From contig NZ_CP109999.1 of assembly GCF_025947145.1 (NCBI RefSeq), positions 3,286,001 through 3,350,000 of the forward strand: a stretch of 64,000 bases of DNA, read 5' to 3'. The notes below the pieces were generated by a model, which worked only from the letters and a program-made list of their open reading frames with translations, was not told where the DNA came from and made no database searches. The stretch's first letter is position 1. Each line of letters begins with the position of its first letter. This document shows, piece by piece, positions 20,619 through 30,202 of the stretch. This DNA is from Flavobacterium sp. N1994 (GTDB lineage Bacteria > Bacteroidota > Bacteroidia > Flavobacteriales > Flavobacteriaceae). The translations under genes were made by a program, and so were the position numbers.

Positions 20619-21905
20619 TTGAGAACAAAAATCACCAGAACTATTGCCAATCCATTGCTTTTTAAGCAACAGCTTTTACAATGGGCACAACAGTTTCAAG
20701 AAGTAGTTTTTTTGGATTCGAACGACTACCATCAAAAATATGCTAGCTATGATTGTGTCTTGGCTGTGGATGCTTTCACATCTGTAAAAACCGATTATCA
20801 CAATGCTTTTGAGGATTTAAAACAGTACCAACAACAAACCAAAGATTGGCTGTTTGGGTATCTATCCTATGATTTAAAAAATGATACCGAAGTCTTGCAA
20901 TCCAATAATTTTGACGGTTTAGGATTTCCCGATTTATTTTTCTTTCAACCCAAAAAAATAATGTTGGTAAAAGGAAATCAAGTTGAAGTGCAGTACTTGC
21001 GATTATGCGATGACGAAATAGAATCTGATTTTCTAGCCATTCAAAACAATTTACCATTCAAAACAATTTACCATTCACCATTTCAAATTCAGCAACGAAT
21101 TTCAAAATACAACTACATCGCCAAGGTTACTACTATGCTCGAACACATCCATCATGGTGATATTTATGAAGCTAATTTTTGCATGGAATTCTATGCTGAA
21201 AAAGCGATTATAAATCCGTTAGAAATATATCAGAAACTGAATAGTATTTCCAAACCGCCTTTTGCGACTTTTTTTAAAAATCAGCATCAGTATTTGCTTT
21301 GCGCTTCTCCTGAACGGTACATTAGGAAAGAAGGCGACAGAATCATTTCCCAACCCATAAAAGGGACTGCCAAACGATTTAAGGATGCTGTTTTAGATGA
21401 AAATTCAAAAACCGAATTAGCGACCAACCCAAAAGAACGTTCTGAAAACATCATGATAGTGGATTTAGTTCGAAATGATTTATCCCATACCGCTAACAAA
21501 GGTTCTGTTATAGTAGAAGAATTATGTGGTATTTATTCTTTTGAACAAGTGCATCAAATGATATCAACAGTGGTTTCGACAGCAGACCCTTCGACTTCAC
21601 CGATAGAAATTCTTAAAACGACTTTTCCAATGGGAAGCATGACTGGAGCACCCAAAATTTCTGCCATGAAAATTATCGAGGAATTAGAAGAAACCAAACG
21701 CGGTTTATATAGCGGAGCAGTAGGCTATTTCACTCCCGATAATGATTTCGATTTCAATGTCGTTATCCGAAGTATTTTATACAATGCTAAAGAACAGTAT
21801 CTTTCTTTTTCAGTAGGAAGCGCCATTACTTCGCAATCTGTTCCCGAACTGGAATACGAAGAATGTTTGCTAAAAGCCAAAGCCATGTTTGAAGTGTTGA
21901 GTTAA
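20619..21905 (+). CDS. pabB: Aminodeoxychorismate synthase component I (chorismate-binding)
   Basis: Makes 4-amino-4-deoxychorismate from chorismate and ammonia for folate synthesis. 428 residues from a TTG start at 20619; the ATG 11 bp upstream reads only three more codons before a stop. The C-terminal chorismate-binding domain shows GDIYEANFCMEF (~172-183), SPERYIR, QPIKGTAKR, NLRNDL-like IVDLVRNDL, and MTGAPKISAM. Anthranilate synthase component I is the main alternative, but the single short architecture and isolated location without trp genes favour PabB. No glutamine amidotransferase partner lies in the window. tilS follows 22 bp later. Confidence 0.85.
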   Translation: MRTKITRTIANPLLFKQQLLQWAQQFQEVVFLDSNDYHQKYASYDCVLAVDAFTSVKTDYHNAFEDLKQYQQQTKDWLFGYLSYDLKNDTEVLQSNNFDGLGFPDLFFFQPKKIMLVKGNQVEVQYLRLCDDEIESDFLAIQNNLPFKTIYHSPFQIQQRISKYNYIAKVTTMLEHIHHGDIYEANFCMEFYAEKAIINPLEIYQKLNSISKPPFATFFKNQHQYLLCASPERYIRKEGDRIISQPIKGTAKRFKDAVLDENSKTELATNPKERSENIMIVDLVRNDLSHTANKGSVIVEELCGIYSFEQVHQMISTVVSTADPSTSPIEILKTTFPMGSMTGAPKISAMKIIEELEETKRGLYSGAVGYFTPDNDFDFNVVIRSILYNAKEQYLSFSVGSAITSQSVPELEYEECLLKAKAMFEVLS

Positions 21906-21927
21906 ATTAAAATAACTACTTTTGAAT

Positions 21928-23235
21928 ATGCTTCAGAAATTTCAAAATCACATCAACTCCAATCTTCTTTTTCTTAAAGGAAAAAAATTGCTTTTGGCAA
22001 CCAGCGGAGGTATAGATAGTATGGTGTTGTTGCATTTATGTTTACAATCTGGACTGGATGTTAGAGTTGCTCATTGTAATTTTCAGTTACGTGGTGCTGA
22101 GAGCGATGAAGACGAACGATTTGTACAATCCGAATGCGAAAAATTAGGAATCTTGGTTTATGTCAATCGGTTTGAAACCAAAAAATTTGCCGAAGAACAA
22201 AAACTTTCGATTCAAGTGGTGGCCCGAAACCTTCGCTATGAATGGTTCAATACCCTTTTGATAAACAACAGTTACGATTACATTGTAACGGCCCATCACA
22301 CAGATGATAGTTTAGAAACCTTTTTAATCAATCTAACCCGAGGCTCAGGATTAGAGGGCTTTACTGGAATTCCGCAACAAAACGGGCATGTTGTCCGACC
22401 TTTACTAGCTTTTTCCAGAAACGAAATCGAAACTTTTGCTAAAGAAAATACTATTCTGTGGCGTGAAGACAGCAGCAATGCCTCTGATAAATATTGGAGG
22501 AATAAATTGCGCCATGATGTAGTTCCTGTTTTAAAAGAACTCAATCCAAGTTTGTTAGACTCTTTTCAAAATACCATTACCAGTTTGCAACAATCGCAAT
22601 CGCTCGTGAATGACGCTTCGCAAATGGTATACAAAGAAGTAGTTTCGGAGGAAGATACTATCAAAATAGATATTGCAAAATTACTGACCTATCGCAATTA
22701 CAAAGGGTATTTATACCAATGGCTACAATCCTATAGCTTTACGGCATGGAATGATATTTATGATTTGCTAAAAGCACAATCGGGGAAACAAGTGTTTTCA
22801 GAAAAGTATATTGTGTTGAAAGATAGAAATCATTTGATTTTATTTCCAAAACAAACGGAGCTGGAGCATGTCCATTTTTGGATTAATAAAGAAGATAAAG
22901 AAGTTAAATTTCCCTTAAAACTGGCGTTTTGTAACGTAGATGACATTTCAGTTGCGACAACTAATACTATCTTTGTTGATGAAGATAAGCTAATTTATCC
23001 GTTAGTTATTAGAAAATGGGAGGAAGGAGATTATTTCTATCCTTTCGGAATGGAAGGCAAAAAGAAATTGAGTAAGTATTTCAAAGATGAAAAGTTTTCG
23101 TTGTTAGACAAATCAAATACTTGGCTTTTATGTTCAGAAAATGAAATCGTTTGGGTTATCGGAAAACGACAAGACAACCGATTTAAAACGGATAACAAGA
23201 CAACAAGAATTGTAAAAATAAATTATACCGACTAA
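21928..23235 (+). CDS. tilS: tRNA(Ile)-lysidine synthetase
   Basis: Converts C34 of tRNA(Ile) CAU to lysidine so that it reads AUA. 435 residues from ATG 21928 (a TTG six bases earlier is less likely). The PP-loop SGGIDS at 26-31 binds ATP; the conserved VAHCNFQLRGAESDEDE and VTAHHTDDSLETFL-like motifs identify TilS. The C-terminal domain (about 350-435, RKWEEGDYFYPFGM) is present. The stop TAA overlaps by one base the ATG of the following dsbD-like gene, so translation is probably coupled. Confidence 0.95.
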   Translation: MLQKFQNHINSNLLFLKGKKLLLATSGGIDSMVLLHLCLQSGLDVRVAHCNFQLRGAESDEDERFVQSECEKLGILVYVNRFETKKFAEEQKLSIQVVARNLRYEWFNTLLINNSYDYIVTAHHTDDSLETFLINLTRGSGLEGFTGIPQQNGHVVRPLLAFSRNEIETFAKENTILWREDSSNASDKYWRNKLRHDVVPVLKELNPSLLDSFQNTITSLQQSQSLVNDASQMVYKEVVSEEDTIKIDIAKLLTYRNYKGYLYQWLQSYSFTAWNDIYDLLKAQSGKQVFSEKYIVLKDRNHLILFPKQTELEHVHFWINKEDKEVKFPLKLAFCNVDDISVATTNTIFVDEDKLIYPLVIRKWEEGDYFYPFGMEGKKKLSKYFKDEKFSLLDKSNTWLLCSENEIVWVIGKRQDNRFKTDNKTTRIVKINYTD

Positions 23236-25229
23236 TGAAGAAAGTACTTTTTTTTCTTTTGAGTTTTTTGGCTTTTGCCAATAGTAATGCCCAAATAGTA
23301 AAACCAGTAAAATGGACGACTAAAGTAGATAAACTAACTGAAACCGAATTCAATTTGGTTATGGAAGGAAAGATCGATGAAGGTTGGCATCTCTACTCTC
23401 AATACACGCCAGATGGAGGTTCTTTACCAGCCGAATTCAAATATGACAACCCAAAAGGGAACTATGAATTAGTCGGAAAGACTAAAGAGAGTCCTTATAT
23501 AAAAGCCTTCAATGATGTTTTTGGAGTGGATGAATATTACTTTGAAAAGCAAGTAACATTTACTCAAAAGGTAAAAATCATCAATCCAAAAGTAACCTCT
23601 ATCAAAGTCAAAGCCGATTATCAGGTTTGTAAAAATGCTTGTATTCAAGACCCACAACAATTTGTTTTTAAAATCCCTACAACAGAAAAAACGGAAAAAG
23701 CTGTTACCAATACTGACACTATAACCACAAAGACAACTCCAGTAGACACAGTTTCTGTTCAATCAGAATCAAAAGCTGTGGTTGAAGCTCCCAAAAAAGA
23801 AGAGAAAAAAGGACTTTGGATGATTTTCTTCTTAGCCTTTTTAGGAGGTTTGGCGGCAACCTTTACACCATGTGTATACCCAATGATACCAATGACTGTA
23901 AGCTTCTTTTTGAAGCAAGCTAAAAATAAATCTAAAGGAAGATTTAATGCCATTTTTTACGGAGCTTGTATTGTCTTTATTTGTTGTGTTATAACTTTAC
24001 CGTTCCATATTTTTGAAGGTATTAGTAGGGATGTATTCTCCGAAATTTCAACCAATGTTTATGTTAACATCTTCTTCTTTTTAATATTTATAATTTTTGC
24101 CATTTCATTTTTTGGTGCTTTTGAAATAACAATGCCATCTAGTTTATCAAATAAGGTAGATAAAGCCTCTAATAAAAGTGGATTGATAGGCATCTTTTTC
24201 ATGGCATTAACTTTAATCATAGTTTCTTTTTCATGCATTGGCCCTGCTTTAGGTTTAGTTTTTGGAACGTCTTTAGATTCTGATGGAGGAGCAACAATTC
24301 TATCAATAGCTATGCTTGGATTCGGGTTTGGATTAGCATTACCGTTTATGTTTTTTGCATTAGCACCTACTTTATTAGGTAATATGCCAAAATCGGGTGG
24401 TTGGTTGAATACAGTTAAAGTAGTTTTTGGATTTGTCGAATTAGCACTAGCATTCAAGTTTCTATCAAATGCTGATATAGGTTTGGATTTACATTGGTTG
24501 AACAGAGAAGTTTTTGTTGCTATTTGGATAGCTGTTTTTGCAGGATTGTCATTATATCTTTTTGGAAAAATTACATTACCCCATGATAGTCCGCTATCTC
24601 ATTTATCAGTTGGCAGATTACTTATGGCAATGCTTTCGTTGGCATTTACTGTTTATTTAATTCCTGGACTCTGGGGTTCACCGCTTAAATTAATTTCTGC
24701 TTTTCCACCACCACAAACTTACAGTGAGAGCCCACATGGATTTGGAAGTAAGTCGATGGAATATGACAAACAGTTACCCGCAGGATCTGAATTGACAGTA
24801 CATAACTTGATTTCTTTTACCGATTATAAAACGGGAGTGGATTATGCAAAAAAGGTTAATAAACCAATTATGATTGACTTCACTGGAAAGCAATGTGTCA
24901 ATTGCCGATTAATGGAAAGCAATGTATGGTCTGATGAGAAAGTATTAGATATTCTAAAAAATAATGTAGTACTGATATCCTTGTACGGAGATGATAAAAA
25001 AGAATTACCTCAAGGAGAACAATTTGTTACTAAAGAAGGGAAAGAAATCAACACTGTAGGGAAGAAATGGAGTGAATTTCAAATTACACGGTTCAATAAT
25101 AATTCAAGACCTTTATATGTTCTTTTAGATTTAAATGAAAAAGAATTAAATATTCCCGTTGCTTACACTCCAAACATTGATGAGTATCTAGCTTGGCTAA
25201 AAGAGGGAATAAGTAACTTCAAGAAATAA
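23235..25229 (+). CDS. dsbD: DsbD-family thiol:disulfide interchange protein
   Basis: Carries electrons from cytoplasmic thioredoxin across the inner membrane to periplasmic proteins. 664 residues: signal peptide (1-20), N-terminal periplasmic immunoglobulin-like domain with a cysteine pair in VCKNACIQ (~136-141), a low-complexity linker, a CcdA-like core of about eight helices (193-500) with the redox cysteines in FTPCVYPMIP and SFSCIGPAL, and a C-terminal thioredoxin-fold domain with C554-V-N-C557. All three pairs are therefore present. It starts 1 bp inside tilS, and a strong terminator follows. Firm family call. Confidence 0.92.
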   Translation: MKKVLFFLLSFLAFANSNAQIVKPVKWTTKVDKLTETEFNLVMEGKIDEGWHLYSQYTPDGGSLPAEFKYDNPKGNYELVGKTKESPYIKAFNDVFGVDEYYFEKQVTFTQKVKIINPKVTSIKVKADYQVCKNACIQDPQQFVFKIPTTEKTEKAVTNTDTITTKTTPVDTVSVQSESKAVVEAPKKEEKKGLWMIFFLAFLGGLAATFTPCVYPMIPMTVSFFLKQAKNKSKGRFNAIFYGACIVFICCVITLPFHIFEGISRDVFSEISTNVYVNIFFFLIFIIFAISFFGAFEITMPSSLSNKVDKASNKSGLIGIFFMALTLIIVSFSCIGPALGLVFGTSLDSDGGATILSIAMLGFGFGLALPFMFFALAPTLLGNMPKSGGWLNTVKVVFGFVELALAFKFLSNADIGLDLHWLNREVFVAIWIAVFAGLSLYLFGKITLPHDSPLSHLSVGRLLMAMLSLAFTVYLIPGLWGSPLKLISAFPPPQTYSESPHGFGSKSMEYDKQLPAGSELTVHNLISFTDYKTGVDYAKKVNKPIMIDFTGKQCVNCRLMESNVWSDEKVLDILKNNVVLISLYGDDKKELPQGEQFVTKEGKEINTVGKKWSEFQITRFNNNSRPLYVLLDLNEKELNIPVAYTPNIDEYLAWLKEGISNFKK

Positions 25230-25260
25230 AAAAAGCCTTCTCAATTGAGAAGGCTTTTTT
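25229..25260. terminator. Bidirectional terminator
   Basis: AAAAAAGCCTTCTC and GAGAAGGCTTTTTT form a perfect stem around AATT. It separates dsbD (+) from the converging hypothetical gene (-). Confidence 0.93.
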
Positions 25261-25261
25261 G

Positions 25262-25786
25262 TTATCCTAAAACTTCGGCAACTTCATTTTTTAAATAGCT
25301 CAAAGCAATGCTAGTCGGAGTCTGTCCTTCGAGAAGGTTACTTAATATTTTCTCTCTTAGTTGGTCAGCATTGGTAACGGTTTCATCCAAAGTAGCTTTT
25401 CTAATATTTTGAATAATAGTGTTTTTGGCAGTCAAAAGCATAGTCCATAAATCATCGGTTACATACACTTGTTGTGTAATATTATGTTCATACTCTTGTT
25501 CAATATGTTGTATCAAAAGGTTTTGATAAGCTTCTTTATTATCGTTTATAGGGGCGACTCTAATCAACAGTTTTGACGGATTAATACGTTCTAAAAGCAA
25601 AGCCAATCGTTCATACGCTTGTAAACGCAAGGGCAATGAATGTTTTTGATTCTCTTTTTGCAATAACCAACGACGCGTGTTTTGCTGGTCCTTGAAATAA
25701 GTAGCAAACAAATAATAAGCCACACCTCCAGTAATTAAAGAGGGAACAGTGTACATTAGTAATTCTAAAATCTTATCTGTATTCAT
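25262..25786 (-). CDS. Membrane-anchored hypothetical protein (DUF7935-like)
   Basis: 174 residues with one N-terminal membrane helix (about 9-30, MYTVPSLITGGVAYYLFATYF) and a soluble, mainly helical remainder beginning RRWLLQKENQKHSLPLRLQAYERLALLLERI. I associate this layout with the Bacteroidota family DUF7935, but cannot confirm it. No catalytic motif is visible. The gene converges on dsbD and its start faces the 21-bp repeat array and the helicase gene. Confidence 0.65.
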   Translation of the reverse strand: MNTDKILELLMYTVPSLITGGVAYYLFATYFKDQQNTRRWLLQKENQKHSLPLRLQAYERLALLLERINPSKLLIRVAPINDNKEAYQNLLIQHIEQEYEHNITQQVYVTDDLWTMLLTAKNTIIQNIRKATLDETVTNADQLREKILSNLLEGQTPTSIALSYLKNEVAEVLG

Positions 25787-25829
25787 AACATTTCTTAATT
25801 CAAAAATTTTGACAAATATAACAGAATAA

Positions 25830-25998
25830 CCCCAAATTTTACGTCAAGAACCCCAAATTTGGCGTCAGGAACGTCAAGTTTTACGTCAAGAACGTCAAGT
25901 TTTACGTTATATAACCCCAAATTTTACGTCAAGAACCCCAAGTTTGGCGTTAAGCACTCCATACTTGACGTTATCTACCTAAAATTTGGCGTTTTGAA
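25830..25998. repeat. Eight-unit 21-bp tandem repeat array
   Basis: Units start at 25830, 25851, 25872, 25893 (22 bp), 25915, 25936, 25957 and 25978. The core consensus is CCCCAAATTTTACGT, with CCCC alternating with CGTC, TTTTACGT alternating with TTTGGCGT, and a short CAAGAA-like tail. Units 1 and 5 are identical; the last two are the most diverged. There are no spacers, so it is not CRISPR. It fills most of the divergent region between the hypothetical gene (-) and the helicase (+). The period equals two helical turns, which would place every unit on the same DNA face. Confidence 0.9.
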
Positions 25999-26074
25999 CT
26001 GTTGATAATTAGCAATAAATAGGGTTGCAATTCAAGTTTAGTAACGTTAAATTTGAACTTTCTGAAAAGTAACT

Positions 26075-28404
26075 ATGCAAAAATACATTTCCCAACTCAA
26101 CGAAGCCCAACAGGCTCCTGTTTTCCAAAAAGACGGCCCCATGATTATCATTGCTGGTGCTGGCTCTGGAAAGACGCGGGTACTTACCGTTCGTATTTCT
26201 TATTTGATGAGTTTGGGTGTCGATGCTTTTAATATTTTGGCACTAACCTTTACCAACAAAGCCGCGCGAGAAATGAAAAAGCGTATCTCGGATATTGTTG
26301 GAACAAATGAAGCCAAAAACCTTTGGATGGGAACATTTCACTCGGTGTTTGCCAGAATCTTAAGAAGTGAAGCAGATAAATTGGGTTATCCTTCCAACTT
26401 TACGATTTATGATACCCAAGATAGCGTTCGATTAATTTCAGCAATTATCAAGGAAATGCAGTTGGATAAAGATATCTACAAACCCAAACAAATCTTGAGC
26501 AGAATATCATCTTATAAAAACTCTTTAATCACGGTCAAAGCGTACTTAAATAATCCCGAGTTACAAGAGCAAGATGCTATGAGCAAAAAGCCTCGCTTGG
26601 GTGAAATCTATGCCAATTATGTAGACCGATGTTTCAAAGCTGGGGCGATGGATTTTGATGATTTATTATTAAAAACTAATGAATTACTGAATCGTTTTCC
26701 AGATGTTTTGGCTAAATATCAAGATAGATTTAGATATATTTTAGTAGATGAGTACCAAGATACCAATCATTCTCAGTACTTAATTGTTCGCGCTTTATCG
26801 GATAGATTTCAAAACATTTGTGTCGTAGGCGATGATGCTCAAAGTATCTATGCTTTCCGTGGGGCGAATATCAATAACATTCTCAACTTTCAAAAGGATT
26901 ACGAGAATGTAAAAACCTATCGACTCGAACAAAACTATCGTTCCACCAAAAATATAGTGGAAGCAGCCAATTCCATTATCGATAAAAATAAAACCAAGCT
27001 CGAGAAAATAGTATGGACTGCTAATGATTTCGGACCCAAAGTAAAAGTTCATCGCAGCATTACCGATGGAGAAGAAGGCCGATTTGTAGCCAGTGAAATC
27101 TTTGAACAAAAGATGCGCAATCAAATGCGAAACGGACAGTTTGCCATTTTATACCGTACCAATGCACAATCTCGTGCTATGGAAGATGCTTTGCGTAAAC
27201 GTGATATACCCTATAGAATTTATGGTGGTTTGTCTTTCTATCAAAGAAAAGAAATCAAAGATGTATTGTGTTATTTGCGTTTGGTCATCAACCCAAAAGA
27301 CGAAGAAGCTTTAGTGCGTGTAATTAACTATCCAGCAAGAGGAATTGGAGATACTACTATCGAAAAACTAACTATTGCTGCCAATCATTACAAGCGTTCC
27401 ATTTTTGAAGTAATGGAAAACATTGATAAAATTGATTTAAAACTCAATTCAGGAACCAAACAAAAGTTGGAAGATTTTGTAAACATGATTAAAAGTTTTC
27501 AAATCATCAATGAACAACAAGATGCGTTTGTTTTAACAGAACACGTTGCTAAGAAGACAGGATTAATCCAAGAACTCAAAAAAGACGGAACTCCAGAAGG
27601 GATTGCCCGAATTGAAAATATCGAAACCTTGATGGGGGTATCAAAGACTTCATTGAAGGTCAAAAAGAAATAGATGGAGCTCGTGGAGCCTTATCAGAAT
27701 TCATGGAAGATGTGGCATTGGCTACTGATTTAGATAACGATACTGGTGATGACGACAGAGTAGCCTTGATGACGATTCACTTAGCCAAAGGTCTTGAGTT
27801 TCCGTATGTATTTGTAGTTGGATTGGAAGAAGATTTATTCCCAAGTGCTATGAGTTTAAATACTCGAAGTGAATTAGAAGAAGAGCGACGTTTGTTTTAT
27901 GTGGCCTTAACTCGAGCGGAACATCAAGCGTATTTAACCTATGCGCAATCTCGTTACCGCTGGGGGAAATTGACAGATGCAGAACCATCTAGATTCATTG
28001 AAGAAATCAAAGACGAGTATTTAGAATACATCAATCCATCTGATGCTGGTGGTTATAAATACAAACCTAGTATCGATTTGGATATTTTTGGTGATATTGA
28101 TAAATCAAAACTCAGATTAGAAAAACCAGTTGCTGGAACGCCACCCAAAAGATATGGAGAAGAACCCGTTTCTTCGGTTAATATTCGTAAATTGAAACCT
28201 GTAGGCAATGCGCCATCGAATAATACTAATTTATTTGATAGTAAATTAACTATAGGAAACATCGTAATGCACGAACGTTTTGGCAAAGGACAGGTGCTCA
28301 ACATGGAAGGGATAGGAGCAGATAAAAAAGCTGAAATTAAATTTGAAGTAGGAGGTATAAAAAAGTTATTACTGCGTTTTGCTAAGTTGGATGTAATAGG
28401 ATAA
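26075..28404 (+). pseudogene. pcrA: UvrD/PcrA-type DNA helicase, interrupted by a frameshift
   Basis: Superfamily 1A helicase of nucleotide-excision repair and replication-fork clearing. Part one (26075-27673, 532 codons) holds Walker A AGAGSGKTRVL (~residue 28), motif Ia LTFTNKAAREM, DEYQDTN, VGDDAQSIYAFRGA and QNYRSTKNI. Part two (ATG 27703 to 28404) holds MTIHLAKGLEFPYVFVVG, ALTRAEH and the C-terminal region. The two frames join if one base is added in the GGGGG run at 27634-27638: reading then continues GGIKDFIEGQKEIDGARG into part two, giving 776 residues, normal for the family. The missing base could be a true mutation or a homopolymer sequencing error; the rest is fully conserved, which favours error or very recent loss. 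Confidence 0.88.
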
Positions 28405-28411
28405 AGTAGCT

Positions 28412-28606
28412 ATGGAAAAACTAAAATCGAATTGGAAATTTGTAATCTATTGGTTTGTGGTAATGACACTTATGAATGTTTATATCATTCCAAAATACAT
28501 AAATCATCAAGCAATTACCACCAAAAGAGTTATAATTGGTGTTGCAGTGGGTATTGTAATTTCCTTACTAATGGGATTATTAGTAACTCCAAAAACAGAT
28601 AAATAA
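28412..28606 (+). CDS. Small two-helix membrane protein, unknown function
   Basis: 64 residues with two membrane helices (about 9-27 and 41-57) separated by a short basic loop, NHQAITTKRV. Nothing identifies a function. It lies 7 bp after the helicase stop and 5 bp before the YciO/Sua5-like gene, so the three are likely one operon, which supports it being a real gene. Confidence 0.65.
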   Translation: MEKLKSNWKFVIYWFVVMTLMNVYIIPKYINHQAITTKRVIIGVAVGIVISLLMGLLVTPKTDK

Positions 28607-28611
28607 AAGTA

Positions 28612-29232
28612 ATGGCCGAATTCATCAAAATATACGAGGACAAACCCAGCGAAGCGGCTATCAAAAAAGTAGTGGAGGTATTGCGTAACGGAGGTTTGGT
28701 AATTTACCCAACCGATACGGTTTATGGATTAGGTTGTGATATTACCAACACGAAGGCGCTTGAAAGAATTGCTAAAATCAAAGGCATCAAATTAGAAAAA
28801 GCGAACTTCTCTTTTGTTTGTAGCGATTTGAGTAATCTTTCTGATTATGTTCGCCAAATTGATACTGCTACTTTTAAGATTTTGAAGAGAACCTTGCCAG
28901 GCCCTTATACTTTTATCCTTCCAGGGAATAATGATTTACCTAAAGAATTCCGTAAAAAGAAAACCGTCGGAATCAGAATTCCAGCTAACAATATCGCGTT
29001 AGAAATTGTAAAGATGCTTGGAAATCCAATAGTTTCCACTTCCATCCACGATGATGATGAAGTATTAGAATATTCTACCGACCCAGAATTGATTTTTGAA
29101 AAATGGCAACATGTTGTCGATATGGTTATTGATGGCGGGTATGGCGATAATATTGGGTCTACCATTATTGATCTATCAGGCTACGAACCAATTGTTGTTC
29201 GTGAAGGAAAAGGAGATCCTGATATTTTTTAA
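28612..29232 (+). CDS. L-threonylcarbamoyladenylate synthase family (Sua5/YciO/YrdC)
   Basis: 206 residues with the YrdC fold. Conserved start GGLVIYPTDTVYGLGCDI (about 27-44), central FSFVCSDLSNLSDYV, RTLPGPYTFILPG and GIRIPANNIAL, and the end GSTIIDLSG. Members make threonylcarbamoyl-AMP for t6A37 of tRNA. The KANFSFVCSDLS type and the lack of a C-terminal Sua5 domain place it nearer the YciO branch than TsaC, so whether it performs t6A synthesis here is uncertain. A weak imperfect hairpin (AAACG...CGTTT) follows the stop. Confidence 0.87.
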   Translation: MAEFIKIYEDKPSEAAIKKVVEVLRNGGLVIYPTDTVYGLGCDITNTKALERIAKIKGIKLEKANFSFVCSDLSNLSDYVRQIDTATFKILKRTLPGPYTFILPGNNDLPKEFRKKKTVGIRIPANNIALEIVKMLGNPIVSTSIHDDDEVLEYSTDPELIFEKWQHVVDMVIDGGYGDNIGSTIIDLSGYEPIVVREGKGDPDIF

Positions 29233-29283
29233 TAAAAAAAACGCCCCAATTTCTTGAGACGTTTGCTATTTCGTAATCCGATT

Positions 29284-30120
29284 TTATTTCTTCTGATTCT
29301 TCATTTCTTTTTCAATCATATCGTAGAATTCGTCAATTTTTGGTAATACTACTATACGAGTTCTTCTGTTTTTGGCTCTATTATCGGCTGTTGTGTTATC
29401 TACTAACGGAATAAATTCACTTCGACCAGCTGCGATTAATTGAGAAGGTTTAACACCTAGATCTTTTGTCAAAACTCTAACAATAGCTGTGGAACGCTTA
29501 ACACTTAAATCCCAGTTGTCAAGCAAAACAGCATTGCCAGTAAACGGAACGTTATCCGTATGACCTTCTACCATACATTCAAATGTTGGACGACTATTAA
29601 TCACTTTAGCTACTTTAGCTAATACATCTTTGGCTTTATCACTTACAGTATAACTGCCGCTTTTGAATAACAATTTGTCAGCAATAGAAATGAAAACTAC
29701 CCCTTTTTCTACGTTAATTTCAATGTCTGGATCAGCAATGCCTACAGAACTTTTTAGGCTAGTTACTAAGGCTAAGGTTACGCTATCTTTTTTGGTTAAA
29801 GCATCTTGAAGCCTAGAGATTTTTAAATCTTTCTCTTTCAAACTTTCTAATGATTTCTCCAGGTTTTGAGCCCCTTTAGTAGTTAAAACGGTTAATTCTT
29901 TTGAGTTATTAATCAAATCGGAATTGTTTTGTTTTAAATAATCATTTTGTTTAGAAAGTGCGTCTTTTTCAGACAAACACAAATTCAATTTCATGGTAGT
30001 TGAATTCAATAAATCTTGACATTCTTTGTTTTGAGCTTCTAAAGCGGCAATTTTTTTCTTGGAGCCACATGAAGTCAATGTTAGGGCTAGTAACGAAAGG
30101 GCAAAAATTACTTTTTTCAT
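29284..30120 (-). CDS. OmpA-family lipoprotein with coiled coil
   Basis: 278 residues. Lipobox LTSC at the N-terminus (C18) predicts a lipoprotein. Residues ~25-115 are a coiled coil; the OmpA/MotB peptidoglycan-binding domain covers about 135-265 with KLLFKSGSYTVSDKA, VEGHTDNVPF and NRRTRIVVLP. It should link the membrane to the cell wall. This arrangement (lipid anchor, coiled coil, OmpA) is common in Bacteroidota; a specific role is not known to me. TACTTTTG on the minus strand at 30143-30150 fits a -7 box. Confidence 0.87.
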   Translation of the reverse strand: MKKVIFALSLLALTLTSCGSKKKIAALEAQNKECQDLLNSTTMKLNLCLSEKDALSKQNDYLKQNNSDLINNSKELTVLTTKGAQNLEKSLESLKEKDLKISRLQDALTKKDSVTLALVTSLKSSVGIADPDIEINVEKGVVFISIADKLLFKSGSYTVSDKAKDVLAKVAKVINSRPTFECMVEGHTDNVPFTGNAVLLDNWDLSVKRSTAIVRVLTKDLGVKPSQLIAAGRSEFIPLVDNTTADNRAKNRRTRIVVLPKIDEFYDMIEKEMKNQKK

Positions 30121-30142
30121 AAGTGTTTGATTAAAATTTTAA

Positions 30143-30150
30143 CAAAAGTA
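30143..30150 (-). promoter_or_regulatory. Putative -7 element of the OmpA lipoprotein gene
   Basis: Reads TACTTTTG on the minus strand, 22 bp upstream of the start codon. A TTTG lies about 24 bp further upstream, slightly beyond normal -33 spacing. Confidence 0.35.
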
Positions 30151-30202
30151 CGGATTATTTCAGTCTAAGAGAATCAAATTAAATGATAAACTCTTGTTAA
30201 AA

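Noticed and set aside
25830..25998. CRISPR array
   Set aside because: Repeats touch each other, drift in sequence and have no unique spacers; no cas genes nearby.
27625..27645. Programmed -1 frameshift in the helicase
   Set aside because: Zero-frame codons are ATG GGG GTA, not a canonical X XXY YYZ heptamer, and no stimulatory structure is evident; a lost base is simpler.
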